From assembly GCA_016764035.1 (NCBI GenBank), contig JAESSQ010000153.1:1-5622 (forward strand): 5,622 nt of DNA. Direction: 5' to 3'. Below are positions 1 through 5,622 of the stretch, piece after piece. A program made the position numbers and the translations under genes. The notes below the pieces were generated by a model. The model saw only the letters and a list, made by a program, of their open reading frames with translations, did no database searches and had not been told where the DNA came from. The stretch comes from Gammaproteobacteria bacterium (GTDB taxonomy: Bacteria; Pseudomonadota; Gammaproteobacteria; SZUA-229). Position 1 is the first letter of the stretch. Each line of letters starts with the position of its first letter.

Positions 1-90
1 TTATCAAAACAGATAATGATCAATCATGGTGGTGATTTAGTGTACATTGTCCGCCCGCAAGGAGCCTGTTTCAGGTGTGTGTTTGGCTGA
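1..90 (+). CDS. Sensor histidine kinase, C-terminal end only (partial, cut by window edge)
   Basis: Frame 1 is open from the window edge to a TGA at 88-90 and encodes 29 residues beginning LSKQIMINHGGDLVYIV and ending GACFRCVFG. This matches the end of a histidine-kinase ATPase domain (HATPase_c). There, a helix of the form S-K/R-x-I-[VM] leads into HGG-D/E-L, a beta strand, and a closing P-x-G-A-x-F strand. The family pattern is well known, but only 29 residues are visible, so the subfamily, sensor domain and partner cannot be named. The gene runs toward the minus-strand operon (convergent). The short piece around 50-70 looks more GC-rich than the operon, in keeping with resident chromosomal DNA, though it is too short to weigh much. 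This kinase is distinct from the kinase domain of the gene at 2070-5063. A chance open frame is the alternative, made less likely by the ordered HGG and GACF motifs. Confidence 0.6.
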   Translation, partial: LSKQIMINHGGDLVYIVRPQGACFRCVFG

Positions 91-106
91 GAATAGCTTT
101 TTCCTC

Positions 107-156
107 GTAAGCACCTAACCAACCCCCTAGTTCCCTAGTAAAGAACATGTGCTTAC
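107..156. repeat. 8-bp perfect inverted repeat with 34-nt spacer
   Basis: GTAAGCAC at 107-114 is exactly repeated in inverted orientation as GTGCTTAC at 149-156. It lies just after the kinase stop codon, and its right arm touches the start of the transposase remnant. There is no T-run after either arm on either strand and the spacer is long, so it does not look like a rho-independent terminator. It could be a leftover of a mobile-element end or a protein-binding site, or it could be chance. Confidence 0.35.
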
Positions 157-301
157 AAAACTAGAAAGGTATTTCCAAGTGACGATGCAGCCTTTAAAGT
201 TGTCTACTTAGCGATTCAAGCAGCGTCTAAAAAATGGGCAATGCCGATAAGAGATTGGAAACCAGCATTAAATCGTTTTTATAAACTAAAACACCCTAGT
301 T
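125..301. repeat. 8-bp direct repeat CCCTAGTT flanking the transposase remnant
   Basis: CCCTAGTT occurs at 125-132 and again at 294-301, on either side of the IS256-family scrap. A partial third copy (CCCTAGT) is at 133-139. IS256-family elements usually make target duplications of about 8-9 bp, so the length fits. However, no terminal inverted repeats lie just inside the two copies, and the second copy contains the stop codon of the receiver gene. An 8-mer shared within 170 bp can arise by chance. I treat it as suggestive only. Confidence 0.25.
148..282 (+). pseudogene. IS256 (Mutator)-family transposase, C-terminal remnant
   Basis: The + frame through 148-282 reads CAYKTRKVFPSDDAAF, then KVVYLAIQAASKKWAMP, then IRDWKPALNRF. 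This is the characteristic C-terminus of IS256/Mutator DDE transposases (KRKVFP-[TS]-DD, a YLAI-x-AS-x-KW-[TA]-MP helix, then DW-x-x-A-x-x-RF). Only about 45 residues of a roughly 400-residue protein remain. There is a TAA in frame at 139-141, and no start codon or catalytic DDE residues are present. The usual final residues after RF are replaced by unrelated sequence. The frame then runs on by chance into the receiver gene and stops at TAG 337-339. It is therefore a dead scrap truncated at both ends, marking past insertion-sequence activity next to the operon. Exact ends are uncertain by about 10 bp each side. Confidence 0.85.
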
Positions 302-303
302 TA
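282..303. repeat. AT-rich 7-bp hairpin across the stop codon of the receiver gene
   Basis: TAAACTA at 282-288 and TAGTTTA at 297-303 are a perfect inverted repeat with an 8-nt loop. It spans the stop codon (296-298) of the minus-strand receiver gene. The stem has a single G-C pair and is followed by A-rich, not T-rich, sequence on the minus strand, so it is at best a weak transcript-end structure. No better terminator for the operon is visible between here and position 1. Confidence 0.2.
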
Positions 304-2077
304 AAGGCACAAAGTCTAAACCAACACGAGTTAAAGTAGTTCCAAGTTTATTAACTAAGTTTAGTGCATATTCATATCTAAGCTGACCTACTACTCTACA
401 ACTTATAAAACGACTCTCAATACACAACGAAGCTGGATTATATCGTGTTCTTGCTAAAGAAAGAGTCAAATACCCCTTGCTAAGAGAAAACTTACCTTGA
501 TTTTCAGTGTAGCATTGTTCCCAGTGAGGGCTTGATTTAATATCTTTTGAGAAAGAAAAGCCTTTAACTTCTGAGTCAATTTTTATAAACAAATGGTTAC
601 CTGAAACTATATCTTTGGCTAAATTTTGTTTAGTTTTCCTAGTCGTGTATAGATCTGTGTGTAGTTCCAACTTTACAAGATTTACAGGGAAAACATTACC
701 TAAGTTTTCTTTCCAACCTTTAGATTCTCTAGGTACTAAGTCACATGCAGGAGTCAAGCAAATAAAATAATGAGTAATATCCCTTTCTCGCCATTCTATT
801 ATATGCCCTGGAACTAAATGATTACCTGTTGGAGCTTGAGAGCATATATAAGCATTTAGATTACTCCGAATTTTTTCCTTATCTGCCTGAAAAACTATTG
901 ATTGATTACTTTCTTTTACAACGACAGTTTCCAAAGTTTCAATTTGAATATATTTTTTTAACTCATTAGCATATTTTGATAAATCTTCATTGTGCTTTAA
1001 TGAAGAAGTAAGGCCTTCCATTAGTCTTGATACTGTAACATGTGTACCATCATCATCATTATTGTAAAACTGTTCCAGCCAACCGACATTAGTGTACCTA
1101 CAGTTTAGAACCTCATTTTCAAAAGATTGCCCATTATCATCTAATTCACTTTTAATTTTAGAAAGTAAAAGTCTATGGCAGGTTGGACTCCAATTTTCTA
1201 TTGCCAACTTTAAGCTTTCGATAAGGTTTTGAGGTTCTACACTTGCTTTAGAAACAATTGAAATAAAAAGTTTTTCTGTTTTTAGCCATATTACCGGGCT
1301 GTCATTTTTACTTATTTTCATGGTCGAATGACCAGAAAAATCACCACTTTGTTTTAATTCTGCAACCTTAAATTCTAGTAGTTTTATGTAAAGTTGTTGT
1401 TTTTGAACATCAGATAAATCTTCATCAGTCGAACTTAAAATCAGATCAACAGGTGAGAAAATAGCAGTAAATTCGTTAGGTTCATCAATAATTGAAGGTG
1501 TTGATAAAACAGTCTCTAAATCACTTCGGGTAATACTTTCCAGCATATCATCTTGATAACTTTCACCATCATCACTCCATTGCTCTAGTAATTGTTCAGC
1601 TCCTTGAGTAGGTTTACTAAACAATTCATTTTTACTTGATGATAATTTAGTAAATATTTCAGACCTTACTTTATTAAGGTTACTTGCCGCAGTATAAACA
1701 ATGACTAAGTTGAAATGATGGTTTTGATTTAGCTTGGAAAGAATATTAAGGGCTTTTTCAGGATCATCTTGATTATTTTCATCTAAATGATAATCAAGTA
1801 ATAACAAATCACATTGGTGTAAACGGTCAAAAATAGTTGAATCTGTTTGACCATTGTGCATATCAGCAAGCCAATTATTCTCTCTAACCATTTTGAGTGT
1901 TTGTATTTGCCTAGTTAGTTCTGCATTAGCTGTTAATGATGTGCCACTTTGTAAATTATCTAATACATCATCTAGTGATTGATATTGATCATCAATCGCT
2001 AAAACTGATTTTATTGGCTCTATATACGCCTTACTTATTAAATCCTTAAAGCTAGTCTCTTCCTGTGCTTCAGGCAT
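296..2077 (-). CDS. Response-receiver domain protein with long uncharacterised C-terminal region
   Basis: A 593-residue soluble protein, probably the phosphorelay partner of the kinase domain encoded just upstream. Residues about 22-156 have the receiver-domain signature in order: a hydrophobic strand with the acidic pair Asp29-Asp30 (VLAIDDQY), the phosphoacceptor Asp95 (DLLLLDYHLDE), Thr129 after a strand (LVIVYTA), and a Lys-Pro at 155-156 (LFSKP). All residues expected of an active receiver are therefore present, although the Thr-Lys gap is longer than usual. It resembles the divergent receiver families found in bacterial conflict operons. Residues 157-593 match no domain I can name, and no DNA-binding helix-turn-helix or nuclease motif is evident. 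A CLTPACDL motif (440-447) follows a PGHIIEW strand, and the protein ends in a helix then TRVGLDF. Similar T/S-x-x-CD-L/I strands occur in uncharacterised conflict proteins (from memory). I chose the ATG at 2077: it has an AAGGA ribosome-binding site 7 nt upstream and overlaps the preceding stop by 8 nt. A TTG at 2098 would add seven residues but has no such site. There are no signal peptide or membrane segments. Confidence 0.85.
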   Translation of the reverse strand: MPEAQEETSFKDLISKAYIEPIKSVLAIDDQYQSLDDVLDNLQSGTSLTANAELTRQIQTLKMVRENNWLADMHNGQTDSTIFDRLHQCDLLLLDYHLDENNQDDPEKALNILSKLNQNHHFNLVIVYTAASNLNKVRSEIFTKLSSSKNELFSKPTQGAEQLLEQWSDDGESYQDDMLESITRSDLETVLSTPSIIDEPNEFTAIFSPVDLILSSTDEDLSDVQKQQLYIKLLEFKVAELKQSGDFSGHSTMKISKNDSPVIWLKTEKLFISIVSKASVEPQNLIESLKLAIENWSPTCHRLLLSKIKSELDDNGQSFENEVLNCRYTNVGWLEQFYNNDDDGTHVTVSRLMEGLTSSLKHNEDLSKYANELKKYIQIETLETVVVKESNQSIVFQADKEKIRSNLNAYICSQAPTGNHLVPGHIIEWRERDITHYFICLTPACDLVPRESKGWKENLGNVFPVNLVKLELHTDLYTTRKTKQNLAKDIVSGNHLFIKIDSEVKGFSFSKDIKSSPHWEQCYTENQGKFSLSKGYLTLSLARTRYNPASLCIESRFISCRVVGQLRYEYALNLVNKLGTTLTRVGLDFVPLN

Positions 2078-5063
2078 GTTTAGTTCCTTTAAACTCAATT
2101 ACAAAATTTGCGCCATTTAATATTTTTAATTCATCACCAGGTGCATAATATATTTTATGCCCACCCGAAGCTAAATTACGTCGGCAAAGATATAAACCAA
2201 CACCTCGACCTCCTCTTGTTTTTTTGGTAAAGAAAATAGTAAATAAGCTTTCAACATCATCAGGGTATACACCCGTACCGTTATCAGCTATTACGACTTT
2301 ATTATCGACAATATCAAGCCTGATTTTAAATTCAGTTTGCTCTTTTTGTCTGATCCAATACAAAGAGTTATTAAGCAAATTAATAAAAACAGGGTATATA
2401 TGAGCTCGCTGCTCATATACTTGAAATTGTTCAAATTGTTCAGAATAGGTAAAATCAATCGCCGTTAGTTTATGACCAAAAAATTCACGACAATATTCAA
2501 CTATATCTTTGCCTGAAATCCATTCTCGTACTACTTCACCAGATAATTTAAGTGGTGAAAGAAACTTTAATTTATTAGTTAAAGCGGTGTAGGCTCGTTT
2601 AAGGTTTTCAGAATCCTCAGGATTTGATAACTGTTCTCTTACTCTGGATAGTGCAGATTCAGTATCAAACTGCATATGATTCAACTCATGGCCTATCACT
2701 TCTACGGTAATCCCCAATTGTGCAAGAGAATTTAGTCGGTCAACCTCTTCTTGTAGCTCAGAGCTTTTATCAATAGTAAAGCCTGCTAAACCAGCAAGGT
2801 CTATGTTTTCTTGTAAGCTTTGTAGCGCATTAATGTAAGGAATAAATATTTGTTCATTAGCACTGTGGTGCTTTTCCATTTCACCATCAATTAATTCTAA
2901 GCCATGACCTAAACCAATCTGGCCTTTTTCTATATCATTCACATATGACGCGACAACAACCTTGTATTCTTCGTGCTTTGACGCAACCATTTCAGATAAC
3001 CGCTGCTTCTCTGAGCTAAGAATATTTAACGCTTCGCCTTCCCACTTTTTAAGTTGGCCAACAATATACTTAACATTACGATTCACACGATTTTGCGCAA
3101 GGTTTTCTGGCGATTTAGGCTGTAATCTATCTAAATGTTTATTTAAAGAATCAATTGAGGACTTCAACGTACTATGAGAAAACTCATAGTTATCTTTATA
3201 TTTCCTGTACCTTTGTTCTTGTGAGAGGGTAATTTTTCGAGGTGGATAAACAATTTTATTATCAGAAAGCATAGCAAGTAGTTTCTCAGCTTGTTGCTGA
3301 TACTTAAGCACTTGTTCTACCGTTATTGATGCTTGAACAGACTCTAGCTCACCAACAAACTCCTCTGTTTGTTCTAAAACTTCAATAATTTTAGGCTCAT
3401 ACTTTTTTAAGTTTTTATTAAAATCTTTTGTCTGTTTTTTCTTCGCCGCGTCGAAATCAGCTTCAGCTTTTCTTTGACTATATTTTTCTTTTAAAGAGGA
3501 GACAAATTCATGACGAAGGGAATTTGTATCACGTCCAAAATAGCGCTTTGCTACCTCTTTTAATAAAAGACTCACTATGTCTCTAAATGCTTTTGATGCT
3601 TTATTTTCGATAAAACCTTCCCGACCAGCCTTGTCTCTTAAATTTTTATTAACTTCACCTGTAAGTGAAATCGCGCCGACCATATTTCTCAAAGAATAAT
3701 GGGCTGTACCCGCACTTTTCGACCTTCTATGTTCAATTTCAAAAAAATCATTATCAGCTCGTCCATAAGGCATTACCCGCAAACCATCGCGATAGACCTT
3801 AAGCCCACCATAATCAGCTATTTTTTCATCAATATCAGTCCAAATAGCGGGATCCATGGAAGACTGTTTTCCACCAAGTCCTTCCTCACCACTCAAAGCT
3901 TCATAACTACCCAACAAAATATTAAAATTTCCTACTTTACTTCGCGCATGACTAGGCATTTTATATTGTAAAGGAATCTCGATTTCACCCAGATCTTCAC
4001 CAAATGCTGAAACTTTCCCTTTAAATACAGCGTTATCATCAATAGAACCAACAACTCTATGCTCTAATTGTTCAAAATCATACTGAGAAAACTCTTTTTC
4101 AGGAGAAACTATATCTTTGTCATGTAGTCCTTTATGGAGTTGAACTCGGTACCTGAAATCCTCTAAATGCTCTTCTGTTATTCGATTGGTAAATGAAATG
4201 AGTGTTTTGAACAGGGTCTCTTGAGCTTTCAGAACAGTTGGGTCGCTCTTATCACCATATTGAGCTGCAAGATCTTCATTAATATCAGAAATAAATAGCG
4301 CTGTTCCTTTAGCTGAATTTCCATTCCATACTGACCATTGTTGAAAGTGATGATCGTCAAACGTTGAATGAATAATCGTATCCGCTATTTTAGTTTGTGT
4401 GGTTTCTTCTTTACCTTGTTCGAGTTCTAATTCAGAAAAATCTTTCCAAGCAGCTTCAAGGCGTTCATTACGTGCTAAGCGCTCAAAACGCTCTCTCTCT
4501 TCTTCGTCTTCTTTCTTCTCACTACCCCAAATATTACTCATCAACTCTTCAAACATTGCAGGTAATAATGTTTCTATATGATCTTTAGTTTTAAATTCTT
4601 CGAGAGGGATTTTAATATCATCTAAGAATAAAAAAGGATTCTCAAATAAACGCCAATCAATCAAAAGCGCAACAAAGTTAGCATTTTTCTTTTTTGATAC
4701 AAGTAATAGTAATGGCCCTAGCGCAGCACTCGAAAGACGACCAATACCCTTTTGTCCTTGCTTAGGTCTTACAGGTAAGCCGTCTCTATCTTCATCGTTA
4801 TCATCTTGTTTTATAGCTTTAGATTCTGTACCAATGACTAACCATTTACTGATTAAGTCATCGATAGTCATACCGTGGCCATCATCAACTAATACAGTTA
4901 CGTTTTCGCCATCATCAAAAAGGTGAAGTTCTGCATTTCTAGCATAAGCATCGAAAGAATTTTTCCATAATTCAGATATGGCGGTTGGAACATCGGCGAT
5001 TTGTTCTCGACCTAGATGATCTATTGCTCGGGCTCGTGTTTGAAAAGAGGTAGAACGTGTCAT
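2070..5063 (-). CDS. Dual GHKL protein: MutL/MORC-like ATPase fused to a C-terminal histidine kinase
   Basis: A 997-residue soluble protein carrying two separate GHKL ATP-binding domains. The N-terminal one (about 10-190) has an N box E31-LWKN35-SFDA, a DxGxG loop at D60-G64 (DDGHGM), WLVIGTESK at 74-82, and a glycine-rich lid GQKGIGRLS at 103-111. This is the MutL/Hsp90/MORC-like (HATPase_c_3) type. It continues through a probable S5-like and family-specific region ending near DKAGREGF (about 480). Residues about 510-780 are highly charged, rich in Lys/Glu and coiled-coil-like. The C-terminal part (780-997) is a histidine kinase: H box IGHELNH with candidate phosphoacceptor His792, N box INLLNNSLYW (894-903), G1 DNGTG (927-931), F box LFTIFFTKK (940-948) and G2 GGRGVGLYL (951-959). 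All key residues are present, so both sites look functional. The protein probably switches conformation or dimerises on ATP at the N-terminus and phosphorylates the receiver protein encoded next. The ATG start has AGGGA 6 nt upstream and lies 20 bp after the methyltransferase stop. The N-terminal substrate is unknown; DNA or a DNA-protein complex is my inference from the family. Confidence 0.9.
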   Translation of the reverse strand: MTRSTSFQTRARAIDHLGREQIADVPTAISELWKNSFDAYARNAELHLFDDGENVTVLVDDGHGMTIDDLISKWLVIGTESKAIKQDDNDEDRDGLPVRPKQGQKGIGRLSSAALGPLLLLVSKKKNANFVALLIDWRLFENPFLFLDDIKIPLEEFKTKDHIETLLPAMFEELMSNIWGSEKKEDEEERERFERLARNERLEAAWKDFSELELEQGKEETTQTKIADTIIHSTFDDHHFQQWSVWNGNSAKGTALFISDINEDLAAQYGDKSDPTVLKAQETLFKTLISFTNRITEEHLEDFRYRVQLHKGLHDKDIVSPEKEFSQYDFEQLEHRVVGSIDDNAVFKGKVSAFGEDLGEIEIPLQYKMPSHARSKVGNFNILLGSYEALSGEEGLGGKQSSMDPAIWTDIDEKIADYGGLKVYRDGLRVMPYGRADNDFFEIEHRRSKSAGTAHYSLRNMVGAISLTGEVNKNLRDKAGREGFIENKASKAFRDIVSLLLKEVAKRYFGRDTNSLRHEFVSSLKEKYSQRKAEADFDAAKKKQTKDFNKNLKKYEPKIIEVLEQTEEFVGELESVQASITVEQVLKYQQQAEKLLAMLSDNKIVYPPRKITLSQEQRYRKYKDNYEFSHSTLKSSIDSLNKHLDRLQPKSPENLAQNRVNRNVKYIVGQLKKWEGEALNILSSEKQRLSEMVASKHEEYKVVVASYVNDIEKGQIGLGHGLELIDGEMEKHHSANEQIFIPYINALQSLQENIDLAGLAGFTIDKSSELQEEVDRLNSLAQLGITVEVIGHELNHMQFDTESALSRVREQLSNPEDSENLKRAYTALTNKLKFLSPLKLSGEVVREWISGKDIVEYCREFFGHKLTAIDFTYSEQFEQFQVYEQRAHIYPVFINLLNNSLYWIRQKEQTEFKIRLDIVDNKVVIADNGTGVYPDDVESLFTIFFTKKTRGGRGVGLYLCRRNLASGGHKIYYAPGDELKILNGANFVIEFKGTKHA
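2085..2089 (-). promoter_or_regulatory. Ribosome-binding site deciding the start of the receiver gene
   Basis: Minus-strand AAGGA lies 7 nt before the ATG at 2075-2077, inside the last codons of the upstream ATPase-kinase gene. The alternative TTG start at 2096-2098 is preceded by sequence with no purine-rich site. The ATG lies in ATGCCTGA, which also contains the upstream stop codon TGA (2070-2072), the usual arrangement for translational coupling. Confidence 0.8.
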
Positions 5064-5069
5064 TAACTA

Positions 5070-5074
5070 TCCCT
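5070..5074 (-). promoter_or_regulatory. Ribosome-binding site of the dual GHKL gene
   Basis: Minus-strand AGGGA sits 6 nt upstream of the ATG at 5061-5063, within the 20-bp gap after the methyltransferase stop codon. It supports that ATG as the true start. The gap is too short for a separate promoter and terminator, which argues for co-transcription. Confidence 0.75.
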
Positions 5075-5083
5075 GAAGTTTTA

Positions 5084-5622
5084 TTATTTATTTGAAGACA
5101 TTAGTTTTTGATTTACATCGCCGGAGTTTTGCTGAAGCATTTTCACTACATTCTTTAACAAAGCCTTCCCTAATTCGACAGGAACGGCATTCCCTATCTG
5201 CCTAGCCTGACTAATTAATCCTCCAGAGAATTTAAAACTATCTGGAAATGTTTGAAATCTTGCAGTATGCCGAATAGTAATACCATGGTTTTCCCAAGGA
5301 TGTAAGAAACGCCCCTTAGATGGGTTCATACATCCTGTAGTCATGGTTGGCCCAGGTTTATTTAAAAAGATACGACCATACACATCTTTATGACCTTTGT
5401 AGCCGTTTGAATGACAAGGTAAAGTCTCACCGCTATCTTCTCTAGAACCATGAATAGGCGTTTTTGAAAATCGATTAATCATATAATCTCTATGAGTCAT
5501 ATGAACTGAATTCTCATCTATAGAAACTGCTTGTAATTCACTTCCAAATTGAAGGCTGCTAAAAGATTCTTCACCTATAATTTTTTTAATTTTTTTAACT
5601 ATAGATACTGTTGGAGTAGAAA
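5084..5622 (-). CDS. C5-cytosine DNA methyltransferase, C-terminal part (partial, runs off right edge)
   Basis: The frame is open from the right edge to TAA at 5084-5086, giving 178 residues; an internal ATG at 5500 is not the start. The visible part is the C-terminal half of a Dcm-type methyltransferase, which methylates C5 of cytosine in DNA using S-adenosylmethionine. Reading from the edge: a TPTVSIVKKI segment (the PTV-x-x-AI region usually just after motif VIII), a short target-recognition region with DVYGRIFLNKPGPTMTT (about 79-95), motif IX-like GRFLHPWENHGIT followed by ARFQTFPD (to about 127), and motif X ARQIGNAVP (139-147). The catalytic PC and ENV motifs and the S-adenosylmethionine loop must lie right of the window, so activity cannot be judged. 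In motif IX the usual Arg in N-R-x-[LI]-T and Glu in R-E-x-AR are both His here. The short recognition region resembles methyltransferases found in GHKL-ATPase operons, from memory. The role is probably self-DNA marking. The cognate sequence cannot be read from the protein. Confidence 0.9.
   Translation of the reverse strand, partial: STPTVSIVKKIKKIIGEESFSSLQFGSELQAVSIDENSVHMTHRDYMINRFSKTPIHGSREDSGETLPCHSNGYKGHKDVYGRIFLNKPGPTMTTGCMNPSKGRFLHPWENHGITIRHTARFQTFPDSFKFSGGLISQARQIGNAVPVELGKALLKNVVKMLQQNSGDVNQKLMSSNK

Noticed and set aside
65..104. Possible terminator: CCTG-TTT-CAGG hairpin and a short T-run after the kinase stop.
   Set aside because: The hairpin is only 4 bp, lies inside the coding frame, and is about 20 bp away from the T-run, so it is not a credible rho-independent terminator.
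283..339. Apparent extension of the transposase frame to TAG at 337-339, overlapping the receiver gene.
   Set aside because: After RF the translation (YKLKHPSL and on) no longer resembles IS256 transposase ends, and it reads antisense through the receiver gene's coding end. It is a chance run-on.
2676..2690. HELNH (residues 792-796 of the dual GHKL protein) fits the HExxH zinc-metalloprotease pattern.
   Set aside because: It lies exactly where the H box of a histidine kinase belongs, preceded by a helix and followed at the right spacing by N, G1, F and G2 boxes. Kinase H boxes commonly read HE-x-x-N/H, so the match is coincidental.
2962..3177. Plus-strand open frame of 71 codons, antisense to the coiled-coil region of the dual GHKL gene.
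   Set aside because: It is a shadow of a well-supported minus-strand gene, with no ribosome-binding site or recognisable protein pattern.
3699..3971. Plus-strand open frame of 90 codons.
   Set aside because: It lies entirely inside the dual GHKL gene on the other strand, and its translation has no recognisable motif and an unnatural composition.
4397..4588. Two overlapping plus-strand open frames (4397-4588 and 4399-4581).
   Set aside because: Both mirror the Glu/Arg-rich segment of the dual GHKL protein, which gives Ser- and Leu-rich nonsense on the opposite strand.

Overview
This is a 5.6 kb, AT-rich stretch of bacterial DNA. It has two parts. From 1 to about 295 it is a junction of gene remnants on the + strand. 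From 296 to the right edge it is a compact minus-strand operon running right to left. The codon and base composition and the type of insertion-sequence remnant suggest a low-GC gammaproteobacterium, perhaps a marine one such as Shewanella, Vibrio, Pseudoalteromonas or Colwellia. That placement is inference; no taxonomic marker gene is present.

The operon, in transcription order, holds three genes. First is the C-terminal 178 residues of a C5-cytosine DNA methyltransferase (5084-5622), whose catalytic half lies beyond the right edge. Second is a 997-residue protein with two GHKL ATPase domains (2070-5063). Its N-terminal half is of the MutL/Hsp90/MORC-like kind seen in restriction-modification-like operons, and its C-terminal end is a histidine kinase with H, N, G1, F and G2 boxes. 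A long charged coiled-coil-like stretch separates them. Third is a 593-residue protein (296-2077) with an N-terminal response-receiver domain and a long C-terminal part of unknown function. The genes are 20 bp apart and then overlap by 8 bp, so they are very probably co-transcribed and the last two translationally coupled.

Read together, the operon looks like a DNA-modification-linked defence (biological conflict) system under phosphorelay control. The methyltransferase would mark self DNA. The N-terminal GHKL ATPase could act as a nucleotide-dependent clamp that assesses DNA or methylation state. The C-terminal kinase would phosphorylate Asp95 of the receiver protein, whose C-terminal domain may be the output. 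No nuclease motif was recognised in the window, so any nuclease lies upstream of the methyltransferase (right of the window), is hidden in the receiver protein, or is absent.

On the left, 1-90 is the last 29 codons of a sensor histidine kinase pointing toward the operon, probably a resident chromosomal gene. At about 148-282 there is a C-terminal scrap of an IS256 (Mutator)-family transposase, which ends within about 15 bp of the receiver gene's stop codon. This arrangement suggests the left boundary of a horizontally acquired island. No operon promoter is in view; it should lie right of the window.
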